NCBI RefSeq assembly: GCF_003387075.1
Contig: NZ_QUMQ01000001.1
Coordinates: forward strand, 1,798,001 to 1,862,000
Direction: 5' to 3'
Origin: Asanoa ferruginea
Lineage (GTDB): Bacteria; Actinomycetota; Actinomycetes; Mycobacteriales; Micromonosporaceae
Length of the DNA stretch: 64,000 nt
A program made the translations under genes and the position numbers. Below the pieces are notes generated by a model. The model had not been told where the DNA came from and did no database searches. It saw nothing but the letters and a program-made list of their open reading frames with translations. Positions 16,706-27,263 of the stretch are shown here, in pieces; position 1 is the stretch's first letter; every line of letters starts with the position of its first letter.

Positions 16706-18282
16706 CAGGTCTTCTCTCTCACGGCGGCGACGGTCGAAGCGAACTCCTCGGCGAAGCCGGGGTAGTCGGTGCGCGGTAGGCCACCGGCCTCGAGCAATCT
16801 ACTACTGGATGTCGGAGACGGGGAAGCCAACCGGAAGAAGATCCGCCGGCGCTTGCCGAACAGCGAGCCCATCAGACCGACCAGCGCGCACACCGCCGCG
16901 ACCAGAGCGATGTCCTGGCCGGGGTCGTGTCGCACGGACAGCGTCACGTATTTCTTCGTCCCGACGAACTGGACGGACGAACCGTCGTCGAGCGTCCAGG
17001 TCTCGCCGGGCTTGAGCAGCTTGCCCTCGCCGACCTGCTTGAGCCGGCCGGCGTCGATCTGGTTCTGGTCGAGGTGGTAGACCGAACTCGGGATGCCCGC
17101 ATCGAGGCCGAGGTTGCCGCGATAGGCCGTGAGCAGCAGGCCAGGGTTGTTCTCCGCGGGGAACTCGGAGCGCAGATAGGGCGGCTGCTTCGGCGCGGTC
17201 GGCATGTAGAGGCCGTCGAAGCCCATCTGCAACGACGAGTCACGCTTGCCGGTCTTCGGGTCGATGTTGGCGTCGGGGAAAGAGATCGCGCCGGAACTGG
17301 TCTGCATCCCGTCTTCCGACAGGAACGGACCCTCCTTGGTCTGCGTCTTCCCGAACCGGTCGGTGTAGCGCAGGATCGGCGCGTAGCCGTGGCCGAGCAG
17401 GTAGATCGAAGCCCCGCCGAGCCGCAGCGGGTCGTTGACGGAGAAGTCGGCGGTGCGGGTCGGCCCGTCGCCCTCGACGGTCACCGTCGCCTTGAACTGC
17501 TTGGGCTGCCCGCTGGTCTGGAACGTCGCCTCGAACTGGTCGAGGGTCACGCAGAACGGCGGCAGCTTGCTCTCGTCGACCCGCGGGCCGAGCTTGGACT
17601 CGTCGTATTGCTGGAGGCTGTTGCAGAACCCCGAGTCCGGGCCGGTGACCAGGATCCGGTTGCCGTGCCAGCCATACCAGGAGCCGAGCGCGACCGCGAC
17701 CAGCACCGCCATCAGCGAGAGGTGGAAGACCAGGTTGCCGGTCTCCTTGAGATAGCCCTTCTCCGCCGACACCGTGTCGCCGCGCACGACCACCCGCCAG
17801 CGCCGCTTGCGCAGCGTGGCCGCGACCGCCTTCAGGTCACCGTCGTGGTCGTCGACCGTCGCGTGTTGCGGCAACCGGTCGAGCCGGGCCGGCGCGTTGG
17901 GTGGCACCGACCGGATCGCGCGGTAATGGTCGCGCAGCCGCGGCACCACACAGCCGATCAGCGAGGTGAACAGCAGCAGGTAGATCGCGGCGAACCAGGG
18001 CGAGCCGAAGACGTTGAACCCGTCGACCTTCTCGATCCACGGCGCCAGCGTCGGGTGGGCGCGGTAGTAGGCCTGGACCTTCTCGATGCCGACGTTGGTC
18101 TGCGGCAGGATCGAGCCCGGAATCGACGCGACGGCGAGCAGGAAGAGCAACACCAACGCCGTACGCATGCTGGTGAGTTGTCGCCAGGCGTTGCGGCCGA
18201 CGGCGACGAGCCAGTTGCCCCAGCCGGGCGGGCGGGGCGGCGGCGCGGCCGGCGGCGCGGGTCGGGTGTCGGTCGCGGTCAT
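16705..18282 (-). CDS. resB: ResB-family cytochrome c biogenesis protein
   Basis: 525 residues from the ATG at 18282, which overlaps the ccdA stop (TGATG); the longer upstream frame is an extension into ccdA. An N-terminal Pro-rich stretch precedes the first membrane helices (ALVLLFLLAVASIPGSILPQ, near 40), with a second pair near ~80-100 and ~185-205, a large extracytoplasmic domain (~210-460), and a last helix near 475. ResB works with CcsB to hold and deliver heme for cytochrome c maturation. The conserved core (TALVLLFLL, SIPGSILPQTNV, EKGYLKETGNLVFHLSL) is intact. Confidence 0.93.
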   Translation of the reverse strand: MTATDTRPAPPAAPPPRPPGWGNWLVAVGRNAWRQLTSMRTALVLLFLLAVASIPGSILPQTNVGIEKVQAYYRAHPTLAPWIEKVDGFNVFGSPWFAAIYLLLFTSLIGCVVPRLRDHYRAIRSVPPNAPARLDRLPQHATVDDHDGDLKAVAATLRKRRWRVVVRGDTVSAEKGYLKETGNLVFHLSLMAVLVAVALGSWYGWHGNRILVTGPDSGFCNSLQQYDESKLGPRVDESKLPPFCVTLDQFEATFQTSGQPKQFKATVTVEGDGPTRTADFSVNDPLRLGGASIYLLGHGYAPILRYTDRFGKTQTKEGPFLSEDGMQTSSGAISFPDANIDPKTGKRDSSLQMGFDGLYMPTAPKQPPYLRSEFPAENNPGLLLTAYRGNLGLDAGIPSSVYHLDQNQIDAGRLKQVGEGKLLKPGETWTLDDGSSVQFVGTKKYVTLSVRHDPGQDIALVAAVCALVGLMGSLFGKRRRIFFRLASPSPTSSSRLLEAGGLPRTDYPGFAEEFASTVAAVREKT

Positions 18283-19034
18283 CAGATGCCGATGCTTCCG
18301 GGGCCGATGCTGCTCTGCAGCCAGATCAGGAAGCTGTTCCAGCCGCCGGTGACCAGCGCGAGCCCCATCAGCATGAGCAGGCCGGCGCCGATCCGGGTGA
18401 CCCACTGGCTGTTGCGCCGGATCGCCTTGAACAGCCCGAGCAGCCGGGTGAAGAACACCCCGAAGATCACGAACGGAATGCCCAACCCGAGGCAGTACGC
18501 CACGGCGAGCACCACCGCCCGGTCAGCCTTGCCGGCCGTGCTGGCCAGCAGCAGCACCGACCCCATGGTCGGGCCGACGCAGGGCACCCAGGACAGCGCG
18601 AACACGGCACCGAAGACCGGCGCGGCGAGCAGGCCGGCCCTGGGCAGCGCCTGGATTCGCACCTCGCGCTGTAGGCCCGGGATCACGCCGAGGAACGCCA
18701 GCGCGAGCACGATGATCAGCGAGCCGACCACGATCTCCAGCAGCCGGCGGTGCTCGACCATCACCCAGCCGACCCGCGAAACGAGCACGGCGACCAGCAC
18801 GAAGACCGTGGTGAAGCCGACGACGAAGAGCATCGTGCCGGCCAGCACCCGGCTGCGCTCGCGGACCTTGCGCTCGAGTTCCGAGCCGGCCAGGCCCGTG
18901 ACGTAGGACAGGTAGCCGGGCACCAGCGGCAGCACGCATGGCGACAGGAAGCTGACCAGGCCGGCCAGCGCGGCGCCGCCGATCGCGAACGCCAGCGGGC
19001 CGCTGGTCGCCAGGTCGCCGAACGTGCTCCCCAT
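18282..19034 (-). CDS. ccdA: CcdA-type thiol-disulfide transporter
   Basis: 250 residues with six predicted membrane segments. The two redox cysteines sit in SFLSPCVLPLVPGY (near residue 32) and SWVPCVGPTMGS (near residue 155), the characteristic pair of DsbD-beta/CcdA transporters. It moves reducing power from cytoplasmic thioredoxin to the extracytoplasmic TlpA/ResA protein encoded just upstream, keeping apocytochrome c cysteines reduced. The start ATG overlaps the tlpA stop codon. Confidence 0.94.
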   Translation of the reverse strand: MGSTFGDLATSGPLAFAIGGAALAGLVSFLSPCVLPLVPGYLSYVTGLAGSELERKVRERSRVLAGTMLFVVGFTTVFVLVAVLVSRVGWVMVEHRRLLEIVVGSLIIVLALAFLGVIPGLQREVRIQALPRAGLLAAPVFGAVFALSWVPCVGPTMGSVLLLASTAGKADRAVVLAVAYCLGLGIPFVIFGVFFTRLLGLFKAIRRNSQWVTRIGAGLLMLMGLALVTGGWNSFLIWLQSSIGPGSIGI

Positions 19035-19606
19035 CAGGACGCCTCGGCCGCGACCCGCTCGACGATCGGCTGCAACTGCTCCTGGGTGACCCCGCGGCGG
19101 ATCACGTAGGCGATGTCGCCGGCCCGGTCGACGATGATGGTCGCCGGGATCGAGTTGGGCGGGATCTCGAAGCCGAGCGCCAACTTGCTCGACGGGTCGA
19201 AGATGCTCGGGTAGGTCACCTGCTGGTTGTGGAAGGCCAGCGCGGCGTCGCGGCCGTCGCGGATGTTGATGCCGAGGAAGTCGACGCCCTTGGCCTTCGT
19301 GGCCTCGTAGGTGTGCTCCAGGTCGTCGATCTCGGCCCGGCAGGGCGCGCACCAGGAACCCCAGAAGTTGACCACCAGGACCTTGCCGGCGTCGGCGGCC
19401 GTGTCGTAGCGGCCGCCCTCGAGCAGGTCACCGGCGACGTCCGGCGCGGCCGGCCGCTTACCCGCGGCGCACTCGATGAAGCCCTCGCTCGACGTCTGGC
19501 ACAGGTCTTTCCAGCTGTCGCCGCCGCGGCCGGCCACCACGTAGACGAGCGCGGCCACCGCGACCGCGGCGACCACCAGGCCGACAAGCAGACCACGACG
19601 GCGCAT
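19034..19606 (-). CDS. TlpA/ResA-family thioredoxin-like protein
   Basis: 190 residues with an N-terminal signal anchor (LLVGLVVAAVAVAALVYVVAG) and an extracytoplasmic thioredoxin fold. VVNFWGSWCAPCRAEI (near residue 77) is the active-site CxxC, and IPATIIVDRAG (near 152) carries the cis-Pro loop. It probably reduces the CxxCH cysteines of apocytochrome c, taking electrons from CcdA. Two further cysteines occur before the domain (near 37 and 46), suggesting an extra structural disulfide. Two bases separate it from the phosphatase gene. Confidence 0.92.
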   Translation of the reverse strand: MRRRGLLVGLVVAAVAVAALVYVVAGRGGDSWKDLCQTSSEGFIECAAGKRPAAPDVAGDLLEGGRYDTAADAGKVLVVNFWGSWCAPCRAEIDDLEHTYEATKAKGVDFLGINIRDGRDAALAFHNQQVTYPSIFDPSSKLALGFEIPPNSIPATIIVDRAGDIAYVIRRGVTQEQLQPIVERVAAEAS

Positions 19607-19607
19607 G

Positions 19608-20255
19608 TCAGGCGCCCTTGGCGTTCCGGGCGTTGGGTGAGAGCGCGACGAGATGGGCTGCCGGCTCGGAATAGCCGATGCCGACCACTTTGGCGCCGTC
19701 GAAGTGGAACGAGGTCAGGCTGCACAGTCCACATTGGCGCTTGCGCGGGTCGTGCCAGAGGCGCTTGTGCTCGACGTAGCGGCGCAGCGTCCAGATCGGG
19801 AGTTGGTGTGAGATGCAGACCGCCTCGTGGCCTTCGGCGGCCACCCGCGCGGCGTGCACGGCGGCGAACATCCGCTCGGCGATCGCCCGGTAGGCCTCGC
19901 CCCACGACGGCGTCAGCGGGTCGCGCAGCACCCACCAGTTGCGCGGGTCGCGGAACGAGCCGTCGCCCGGCGAGACCCGCTTGCCCTCGAACCAGTTGGC
20001 GCTCTCGATCAGCCGCTCGTCGACCCCGACCGGGAGACCGAACTGGGCCGCGATCGGTTCGGCGGTCTCCTGGGCGCGCTCCAGCGGGCTGGCCACGACG
20101 TGCGTGACGTCACGGTCGGCGAGCGCCTGCGCGGCCGCCTTGGCCATCTGGGTGCCGAGTTCGCTGAGTTTGAAGCCGGGCAGCCGCCCGTACAACACCT
20201 TGCCGGGGTTGTGCACCTCGCCGTGCCGAAGCACGTGCACCACCGTCGTCGTCAA
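19608..20255 (-). CDS. Histidine phosphatase family protein
   Basis: The TTG at 20255 overlaps the hemL stop (TTGA), giving 215 residues that begin just before the catalytic motif [11 protein letters not shown] (RHG, near residue 10). The second histidine is in ISHQLPIW (near residue 155) and the Arg of [13 protein letters not shown] is also present, so the branched phosphohistidine fold should be active. Its substrate is unknown; in M. tuberculosis the orthologous position is Rv0525. The fixed place between hemL and tlpA suggests a role linked to heme or respiration, but this is inference. An alternative GTG lies a few codons downstream. Confidence 0.87.
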   Translation of the reverse strand: MTTTVVHVLRHGEVHNPGKVLYGRLPGFKLSELGTQMAKAAAQALADRDVTHVVASPLERAQETAEPIAAQFGLPVGVDERLIESANWFEGKRVSPGDGSFRDPRNWWVLRDPLTPSWGEAYRAIAERMFAAVHAARVAAEGHEAVCISHQLPIWTLRRYVEHKRLWHDPRKRQCGLCSLTSFHFDGAKVVGIGYSEPAAHLVALSPNARNAKGA

Positions 20256-21589
20256 CTCGCGCCCCCCGCAGCAGCCGCCGCTCGCGCCGCGCCCGGCAGG
20301 GCCGCGGCCAACACCTCGAGGGCGGCGTCGTCGATCGCCGCCGACACGAACCAGGCCTCGAACGCACTCGGCGGCAGGTAGACACCGGCGTCGAGCATCG
20401 CGTGGAAGAACGCCTTGAACGCGGCCACGTTCTGGGCGCGCGCGCCGTCGAAGTCGACCACGTCCGCGTCGGTGAAGAAGATCGAGAACATGTTGCCGGC
20501 GTACGAGAGCCGGTGCGGAACACCCGCGCCGGCGAGCGCCTCGCTGGCCATCTTGCTGACCGTGGTCGAGGTCTCGTCGAGCCGGCGGTAGACCGCGTCG
20601 TCGGCGAGCCGCAGCGACGCGAGGCCGGCCGCGCAGGCCAGCGGGTTTCCGGAGAGGGTGCCGGCCTGGTAGACCGGCCCGGCCGGGGCGAGCTTGCCCA
20701 TGATCTCGGCGGAGCCGCCGAACGCCGCCGCCGGCAGCCCGCCGCCCATCACCTTGCCGTAGGTGTAAAGGTCGGCGCCGGTCTCCTCGATGCCGGCCCA
20801 ACCGGAGCGCGACACCCGGAAGCCGGTCATCACCTCGTCGACGATGAACAGCGCGCCGTGTGCGTGTGCGATCCGGGCGACGCCCGCGTTGAAGCCCTCG
20901 CGCGGCGCGATCACGCCCATATTGCCGGGCGCGGCCTCGGTGATCACGGCGGCGATCTCGGCGCCGTCGGCCGCGAAGGCCGCCTCGACCGCGGCGAGGT
21001 CGTTGTAGGGCAGCACGATCGTGTCGGCCGCCGCCGCGCCGGTGACGCCGGGCGAGTCGGGCAGGCCGAACGTGACGACTCCGGAACCGGCCGACGCGAG
21101 CAGTGAGTCGACGTGGCCGTGGTAGCAGCCGGCGAACTTCACGATCTTCGACCGGCCGGTGTAGCCGCGGGCCAGCCGGATCGCCGACATCGTCGCCTCG
21201 GTGCCCGAGTTGACCAGGCGCACCTGCTCGATCGGGGTGCGCGCGACCATCTCGGCGGCCAGGTCGACCTCGCCCGGTGTCGGCGTGCCGAAACTGGTGC
21301 CACGGGTGGCGGCCGCGGTGACGGCCTCGACGATGACCGGGTGCGCGTGCCCGTGGATCAGCGGACCCCACGAGCAGACCAGGTCGAGATAGCGCCGGTC
21401 GTCGGCGTCGAAGAGCCAGGGGCCCTGGCCCCGGACCATGAAGCGCGGGGTGCCGCCGACCGCACGGAACGCGCGCACCGGCGAGTTGACCCCGCCCGGC
21501 GTGAGCTCACGGGCGCGGCTGAACAAGGCCTCGGATGCCGGCGCGTCGGATGGGTACCGACCGGGGCCGGCCGAATTTGTTTCGGTCAC
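20252..21589 (-). CDS. hemL: Glutamate-1-semialdehyde 2,1-aminomutase
   Basis: 445 residues from the GTG at 21589, chosen because the protein then begins in the usual way a little before [22 protein letters not shown]. It is a fold-type I PLP enzyme: [15 protein letters not shown] is the cofactor site and [17 protein letters not shown] carries the Schiff-base lysine (~residue 275). It makes 5-aminolevulinate from glutamate-1-semialdehyde, the second step of the C5 heme pathway. It is the first gene of the heme/cytochrome block and the phosphatase start overlaps its stop. No Shine-Dalgarno sequence precedes the GTG. Confidence 0.95.
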   Translation of the reverse strand: MTETNSAGPGRYPSDAPASEALFSRARELTPGGVNSPVRAFRAVGGTPRFMVRGQGPWLFDADDRRYLDLVCSWGPLIHGHAHPVIVEAVTAAATRGTSFGTPTPGEVDLAAEMVARTPIEQVRLVNSGTEATMSAIRLARGYTGRSKIVKFAGCYHGHVDSLLASAGSGVVTFGLPDSPGVTGAAAADTIVLPYNDLAAVEAAFAADGAEIAAVITEAAPGNMGVIAPREGFNAGVARIAHAHGALFIVDEVMTGFRVSRSGWAGIEETGADLYTYGKVMGGGLPAAAFGGSAEIMGKLAPAGPVYQAGTLSGNPLACAAGLASLRLADDAVYRRLDETSTTVSKMASEALAGAGVPHRLSYAGNMFSIFFTDADVVDFDGARAQNVAAFKAFFHAMLDAGVYLPPSAFEAWFVSAAIDDAALEVLAAALPGAARAAAAAGGAS

Positions 21590-21697
21590 GGTGCAGCCAT
21601 TCTGACAGCGTGTAGGAGATGGCGGGCAGGCACCCCTGGCCCGCCAGCGGGCGACGCTCGACGGGCCGGTCCTGGGAGATCGCGATAGGCTGCTCGC

Positions 21698-22033
21698 GTG
21701 GAACGTCCGGAACTGTCGATCACCGTGCGGCGCACGCCTGAAGAGGTCGTGCTGAGTCTCGCCGGCGAGATTGACATGCTCACCGGCACCCGGCTCGCCA
21801 ACGCGGTGACCGAGGTGCTGGCCGAGCCGCCGCCGCGGGTCACCCTCGATCTCGCCGGCGTCACGTTCTGTGACTCTACGGGCCTCGGCACGCTCGTCGT
21901 GCTCAGTCGCAAGGTGAGCCACGCGCAGAGCGTGTTGGTGCTGACCAACGTCGGCGACTTCCTGATGCGAGTGCTCGACATCACCGGCCTCCGCTCGGCC
22001 CTGATGGTCAAGAACAGCGAGCCCTCGTCTTAG
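21698..22033 (+). CDS. STAS-domain anti-sigma factor antagonist
   Basis: 111 residues forming a complete STAS domain: [14 protein letters not shown] at the start, [19 protein letters not shown] (~residue 48) with the DSTGLG loop whose serine is the usual phosphorylation site, and a C-terminal helix. It should bind an anti-sigma kinase in its unphosphorylated state and be reset by a PP2C phosphatase. The SpoIIE phosphatase and its HATPase domain encoded 5 kb away, and the neighbouring response regulator and hybrid kinase, form an obvious candidate circuit. It is divergent from hemL and convergent with the response regulator gene. Confidence 0.9.
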   Translation: MERPELSITVRRTPEEVVLSLAGEIDMLTGTRLANAVTEVLAEPPPRVTLDLAGVTFCDSTGLGTLVVLSRKVSHAQSVLVLTNVGDFLMRVLDITGLRSALMVKNSEPSS

Positions 22034-22038
22034 CTCGC

Positions 22039-22584
22039 TTAACCCCAGCGGGCCTGTTCGAGCAGTTGCACCGCCCGTTCCCGGGCGCCTTCCTCGTCTG
22101 AGCGCAGCAGCGTGGTGGCCGCGTCAACCGCTTCGCTCAGGGTGCGCCAGCGCGCGTCGCGCTCGCGGACGTCTTCACTGTGTGCGGCCAACTGGCGACT
22201 CTTCGTCCACAGGTCGACGAAGACCGAGACCTTGGCGCGCAGCACCCACGGGTCGAACGGCTTCGTCAGGTAGTCGACCGCTCCCGCCGCGTAACCACGC
22301 AGCGCGAGTTGGGCGTCACGGTCGGCCGCGGTCAGGAAGATGATCGGCACGTGCCGGGTCCGCTCGCGGCGTTTGATGTGGTTGGCCGTCTCGAACCCGT
22401 CCATGTCGGGCATCTGGGCGTCCAACAGGATGACCGCGAAGTCGTCGACCAGGAGCTGTTTGAGTGCCGCCTCCCCGCTTTCGACCGCGACGGATTTAAC
22501 CGGCAGCCCTTGGAGGATCGCCTCCAGCGCGAGGAGGTTTTCCTTACGGTCGTCGACCAGCAGTGCCTTCGCCGTCCCACTCAC
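22039..22584 (-). CDS. Response regulator receiver protein
   Basis: 181 residues: an N-terminal receiver domain (1-120) with the acidic pocket ([10 protein letters not shown]), phosphoacceptor [10 protein letters not shown] (Asp near 55), conserved Thr/Ser (FLTAADR) and Lys (DYLTKPF), followed by ~60 residues of predicted helix with many charged residues and no DNA-binding domain. The tail may be a coiled coil or output helix. It lies 16 bases downstream of the giant hybrid kinase gene on the same strand, so the two are very likely co-transcribed and it is a plausible phosphoacceptor or regulator of the kinase. Confidence 0.92.
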   Translation of the reverse strand: MSGTAKALLVDDRKENLLALEAILQGLPVKSVAVESGEAALKQLLVDDFAVILLDAQMPDMDGFETANHIKRRERTRHVPIIFLTAADRDAQLALRGYAAGAVDYLTKPFDPWVLRAKVSVFVDLWTKSRQLAAHSEDVRERDARWRTLSEAVDAATTLLRSDEEGARERAVQLLEQARWG

Positions 22585-22600
22585 CGTCCCACCCTAACGG

Positions 22601-25600
22601 TCAAACCGCTCCGCCTTCCTGGGTCGGCTGGCCGGCGGTGCCGTGCACCCAGCTCGCCATCAGGTTGATCAGCTCATCGAGGTCGACCGGTTTGGTGATG
22701 TAGTCGGTCGCTCCGGCGGCGATCGCCGACTCCCGGTCGCCCGGCATCGCCTTCGCGGTGAGGAAGACCACCGGCAGGCCGACGTTGTGGTGGTTGCGGC
22801 GGATCACCCGGGTCGTCTCGTAGCCGTCCTGGTCGGGCATCATCGCGTCCATCAGCACGATGTCGACCTCGGGGTGCTCGGCCAGGGCCCGCACGCCGTC
22901 GCCGCCGTTGTCGGCGTAGAGCACCGACATGCCGTGCAGCTCCAGCGCGCTGGTCAGGGCGAACACGTTGCGCACGTCGTCGTCGATGATCAGCACGGTG
23001 GCGCCGTCGAGGGCCCGGCTGGCCGCGCTCGGCTGCCGCACCTGGTCGGTCGACGGGCGCAGCAGCGGCTGGGTGATGGCCCGCGGCGGGACCGGTGCGG
23101 GCATCGGCGCGACGACCGCGTCAGGTGCCAGCACGTCGGGCACGAGCAGGGTGAACGTCGAGCCGACCTCGGGCTCGGAGACCACCGTGATGGTGCCGCC
23201 GAGCAGCCGGGCCAGGTCGCGGCTGATCGACAGGCCGAGCCCGGTGCCGCCGTAACGGCGGCTGGTCGTGCCGTCGGCCTGCTGGAACGCCTCGAAGATC
23301 AGCGAGAGCTTGTCGTCGGGCACCCCGATGCCGGTGTCGATGACCGAGAACGCGAACACCCGGTGTGCCGCCTGCAACGCCGGCGAGTCGAGGTCGGGGC
23401 TCGGCTCCGCGGTCTGGATGCGCAACGTCACCTCGCCGCTGTCGGTGAACTTGACCGCGTTGGAGAGCAGGTTGCGCAGGATCTGCTGGAGCCGCTGGGC
23501 GTCGGTGATCAGCATCTCCGGCAGGTCGGGCGCCACCATCACCTCGAACCGCAGGCCCTTGTCTTCGGCCTGGGGCGCGAACGCCTGCTCGACGTAGCCG
23601 CGGATCTCGTCGAAGGCCAACTCGGTCGGCGCGACGTCCATCCGGCCGACCTCGATCTTCGACAGGTCGAGGATGTCGTCGATCAGCGAGAGCAGGTCGG
23701 AGCCCGCACTGTGGATGGTGCGGGCGAACTCGATCTGCTTCGCGGTCAGGTTCTCCTCCGGGTTGTCGGCCAGCAGCCGGGCTAGTAGCAAGAGCGAGTT
23801 GAGCGGGGTACGCAGCTCGTGGCTCATGTTGGCGAGGAACTCGGTCTTGTAGGCGCTGGCCGCGGAGAGCTGCCGGGCCTTCTCTTCCAGACCGATCCGG
23901 GCCAGCTCGATCTCGCGGTTCTTCGTCTCGATGTTGATGTTCTGGTCGGAGAGCAGCTTGGCCTTCTCCTCCAGCTCGTTGTTGGTGCGCTGCAACTCGG
24001 CCGACTGCTCCTGCAACTCGTGCGCCAGCCGCTGCGACTGGGCCAGCAGCTCTTCCGTACGCCGGTTGGCCTGGATGGTGTTCAGCGCGATGCCGATGGT
24101 GGCCACCAGCCGCTCCAGGAACGTCAGGTGCAGGTCGGAGAACGCGTCGATGCAGGCGAACTCGATGACGCCGAGCACCTCGCCCTCGAACAGCACCGGC
24201 AGCACGACCAGGTCGCGCGGCTTGGCGTCGAGCATCCCGGAGCGCAACGTGAGCGTGCCGGTGGGCTCGGCGCCGACCCTGATCGGCCGGCGCGACAGGG
24301 CGGCCTGGCCGACCAGTCCCTCACCGGGGCCGAACACCACGTGGTGGTCGCGGGCGACGTAGCCGTAGGAGGCGGTCAGCCGCAGCCGGACCACGCCCTC
24401 ATCGGTGTCGGCCAGGAAGAACGCACCGAGCTGGGCGTCGACCAGCGGGGTGACCTCCGTCATGATCATGCGGCAGACCTCGCCGAGGTCGCGCTGGCCC
24501 TGCAACAGGCCGCCGATCCGGGCCACGTTGGAGTCGAGCCAGCCCTGCTCGGCGTTCTTCTTCGTGGTCTCGCGCAGGGTGACGATCATCTGGTTGATGT
24601 TGTCCTTGAGGTCGGCGACCTCGCCTTGGGCCTCGACCGTGATCCGCTGGGTCAGGTCGCCCCGGGTCACCGACGTGGACACTTCCGCGATCGCCCGGAG
24701 CTGGGTGGTCAGCGTCGACGCGAGTTGGTTGACGTTGTCGGTCAGGTCACGCCAGGTGCCGCTGACCCCCTTGACCTGGGCCTGGCCGCCGAGCTTGCCC
24801 TCGATGCCGACCTCCCGGCCGACCCGGGTGACCTCGTCGGCGAAGCTGCTGAGCTGGTCGACCATCGTGTTGACGGTGTTCTTCAGCTCCAGGATCTCGC
24901 CCTGCGCGTCAACCGTGATCTTCTGACCGAGGTCACCGCGCGCCACCGCCGTGGTGACGGAGGCGATGTTGCGGACCTGGCTGGTCAGGTTGGACGCCAT
25001 CGAGTTGACGTTGTCGGTCAGGTCACGCCAGGTGCCAGACACGCCCTTGACCTGGGCCTGACCGCCGAGTTGACCCTCGATGCCGACCTCGCGGGCCACT
25101 CGGGTGACCTCGTCGGCGAAGCTGCTGAGCTGGTCGACCATCGTGTTGACCGTGCTCTTGAGCTCGAGGATCTCGCCCTGGGCGTCGACGGTGATCTTCT
25201 GGCTCAGATCGCCCCGGGCCACGGCCGTGGAGACCTGGGCGATGTTGCGGACCTGGCTGGTCAGGTTGGACGCCATGAAGTTGACGTTGTCGGTCAGGTC
25301 ACGCCAGGTGCCGGCGATGCCACGGACCTGGGCCTGGCCGCCGAGCTTTCCTTCGGTGCCGACCTCGCGGGCGACGCGGGTGACCTCGTCGGCGAAGCTG
25401 CTGAGCTGATCGACCATCGTGTTGACCGTCGACTTGAGCTCGAGGATCTCGCCGCGGGCGTCGACCGTGATCTTCTGGCCGAGGTCGCCCTTCGCGACGG
25501 CGGTGGTGACGCTGGCGATGTTGCGGACCTGGCTGGTCAGGTTGGACGCCATCGAGTTGACGTTGTCGGTCAGGTCACGCCAGGTGCCGGAGACGCCCTT

Positions 25601-27010
25601 CACCTGGGCCTGACCGCCGAGCTTGCCTTCGGTGCCCACCTCGCGGGCAACCCGGGTCACCTCGTCGGCGAAGCTGCTGAGCTGGTCGACCATCGTGTTG
25701 ACGGTGTTCTTCAGCTCCAGGATCTCGCCGCGGGCGTCGACCGTGATCTTCTGGCTCAGGTCGCCCTTGGCGACGGCGGTGGACACCTGCGAGATGTTGC
25801 GGACCTGGCTGGTCAGGTTGCCGGCGAGCTGGTTGACGTTTTCGGTCAGGTCGCGCCAGGTGCCGGAGACGCCGCGGACCTGGGCCTGACCGCCGAGCTT
25901 GCCCTCGGTGCCCACCTCGCGGGCAACACGGGTGACCTCGTCGGCGAAGCTCGACAGCTGGTCGACCATCGTGTTGACGGTGTCCTTCAGCTCGAGGATC
26001 TCGCCCTGCGCGGCCACGGTGATCTTCTGGGAGAGGTCACCGTTGGCGACGGCGGTGCTCACCTGGGCGATGTTGCGGACCTGGGCGGTCAGGTTGCTCG
26101 CCATGGAGTTGACCGAGTCGGTGAGGTCTTTCCAGGTGCCGGCCACGTTGGGCACCGCCGCCTGGCCGCCCAGCTTGCCCTCGGTGCCCACCTCGCGGGC
26201 CACCCGGGTGACCTGCTCGGCGAACAGCCGCAGGGTGTCGGTGAGGGCGTTCATCGTGTCGGCGAGCGCGGCCACCTCGCCCCGGGCGCTCACGGTGATC
26301 TTCTGGCTGAGGTCGCCCCGGGCCACGGCGGTCGCCACCGCGGAGATCGACCGCACCTGGTGGGTCAGGTTGGACGCCATCGTGTTGACCGAGTCGGTGA
26401 GGTCTTTCCAGGTGCCGGCGACGCCGCGCACGTCGGCCTGGCCGCCCAGCTCACCCTCGGTGCCCACCTCACGGGCCACCCGGGTGACCTCGTTGGAGAA
26501 GCTGGAGAGCTGGTCAACCATGGTGTTGACGGTGCGGCCGATGCGCAGGAACTCACCGCGCAGCGGGCGGCCGTCCATCTCCAGGGCCATGTGCTGCGAG
26601 AGGTCGCCGTCGGCGACGGCGACGATGACCCGGGCGATCTCGGTGGTCGGCCGGCCCAGGTCGTCGATCAGCGAGTTGATCGCCCGCTGGCTCTCCGCCC
26701 ACGACCCGTCGTAGCCCTCTTCGTCGAGCCGCTCGGTCAGCCGGCCGTCGCGGCCGACGATCCGGGCGATCCGCCGCACGTCGAGATGTTGCCGCTCCTG
26801 CATGGCGACGACGTCGTTGAACGCGTCGGCCACCTCGCCGGCCTGGCCCGCCCGGCGGGGCAGGCGCACCTTGAGGTCGCCCCGGGCGACCCGGCGCAGG
26901 GCCTCGGAGAGCTCCGCGAGCTGTCGCTGTGAATCGGCCAACTCCCGACGCTGATTGGACTCGTCAGCGGCGGACTGGTCCGCGGCGGTGATCGTTTTCG
27001 CCGTGGTCAT
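22601..27010 (-). CDS. Giant HAMP-repeat hybrid sensor histidine kinase
   Basis: 1469 residues from the ATG at 27010. There is no membrane segment. Residues ~35-185 hold HAMP-like helices, then seven near-identical 92-residue units (~186-820; each with [27 protein letters not shown] and GDLSQKITV) form a long stack of HAMP coiled-coils. A GAF domain follows (~825-985), a coiled coil (~985-1050), HisKA with the phosphorylated His in [10 protein letters not shown] (~1062), HATPase_c (GGTGLGLSI, ~1160-1275) and a C-terminal receiver ([12 protein letters not shown], Asp ~1386). Cytosolic multi-HAMP hybrid kinases of this architecture are known in actinobacteria and fungi (group III, osmotic). The signal is unknown; the response regulator follows it directly. 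Confidence 0.95.
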   Translation of the reverse strand: MTTAKTITAADQSAADESNQRRELADSQRQLAELSEALRRVARGDLKVRLPRRAGQAGEVADAFNDVVAMQERQHLDVRRIARIVGRDGRLTERLDEEGYDGSWAESQRAINSLIDDLGRPTTEIARVIVAVADGDLSQHMALEMDGRPLRGEFLRIGRTVNTMVDQLSSFSNEVTRVAREVGTEGELGGQADVRGVAGTWKDLTDSVNTMASNLTHQVRSISAVATAVARGDLSQKITVSARGEVAALADTMNALTDTLRLFAEQVTRVAREVGTEGKLGGQAAVPNVAGTWKDLTDSVNSMASNLTAQVRNIAQVSTAVANGDLSQKITVAAQGEILELKDTVNTMVDQLSSFADEVTRVAREVGTEGKLGGQAQVRGVSGTWRDLTENVNQLAGNLTSQVRNISQVSTAVAKGDLSQKITVDARGEILELKNTVNTMVDQLSSFADEVTRVAREVGTEGKLGGQAQVKGVSGTWRDLTDNVNSMASNLTSQVRNIASVTTAVAKGDLGQKITVDARGEILELKSTVNTMVDQLSSFADEVTRVAREVGTEGKLGGQAQVRGIAGTWRDLTDNVNFMASNLTSQVRNIAQVSTAVARGDLSQKITVDAQGEILELKSTVNTMVDQLSSFADEVTRVAREVGIEGQLGGQAQVKGVSGTWRDLTDNVNSMASNLTSQVRNIASVTTAVARGDLGQKITVDAQGEILELKNTVNTMVDQLSSFADEVTRVGREVGIEGKLGGQAQVKGVSGTWRDLTDNVNQLASTLTTQLRAIAEVSTSVTRGDLTQRITVEAQGEVADLKDNINQMIVTLRETTKKNAEQGWLDSNVARIGGLLQGQRDLGEVCRMIMTEVTPLVDAQLGAFFLADTDEGVVRLRLTASYGYVARDHHVVFGPGEGLVGQAALSRRPIRVGAEPTGTLTLRSGMLDAKPRDLVVLPVLFEGEVLGVIEFACIDAFSDLHLTFLERLVATIGIALNTIQANRRTEELLAQSQRLAHELQEQSAELQRTNNELEEKAKLLSDQNINIETKNREIELARIGLEEKARQLSAASAYKTEFLANMSHELRTPLNSLLLLARLLADNPEENLTAKQIEFARTIHSAGSDLLSLIDDILDLSKIEVGRMDVAPTELAFDEIRGYVEQAFAPQAEDKGLRFEVMVAPDLPEMLITDAQRLQQILRNLLSNAVKFTDSGEVTLRIQTAEPSPDLDSPALQAAHRVFAFSVIDTGIGVPDDKLSLIFEAFQQADGTTSRRYGGTGLGLSISRDLARLLGGTITVVSEPEVGSTFTLLVPDVLAPDAVVAPMPAPVPPRAITQPLLRPSTDQVRQPSAASRALDGATVLIIDDDVRNVFALTSALELHGMSVLYADNGGDGVRALAEHPEVDIVLMDAMMPDQDGYETTRVIRRNHHNVGLPVVFLTAKAMPGDRESAIAAGATDYITKPVDLDELINLMASWVHGTAGQPTQEGGAV
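24580..26480 (-). repeat. 276-bp tandem repeats encoding the HAMP units
   Basis: Within the kinase gene, a block of 276 bases (92 codons) recurs seven times, recognisable by the AGCTGGTCGACCATCGTGTT segment near 24852, 25128, 25404, 25680 and 25956. The central copies are far more alike in DNA than is needed for protein conservation, so recent duplication or gene conversion is likely. Copy number could vary between strains by slippage. Confidence 0.9.
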
Positions 27011-27263
27011 GGTTCCTCGCTCGGTCTGCGTGTGAGGTATCGACGGGGGGAGGCCGCCGGCAGCCCTCCCATCATGGCCTTTGCCGCAAGCCGGACGCGA
27101 GGCCACAGGCCCGACTCATGAATCCGGGTGGGATCTCGCTCTTTTGCGGGGGTTCCGTAGTCGACCGATCACGGTGTGCGATCGGGCGGCGACATGATTC
27201 GCGAGACATGCCCGGGCGTGGCCAGACCGGGCGGCTTGGAACATTCCGCCCCGGCGGGGCAGG

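Noticed and set aside
22643-26932. Long plus-strand frames (up to ~1000 codons) opposite the hybrid kinase
   Set aside because: They are the antisense of the HAMP-repeat gene; high G+C third positions keep them open, and their proteins show only Asp/Val/Leu repeats without any domain.
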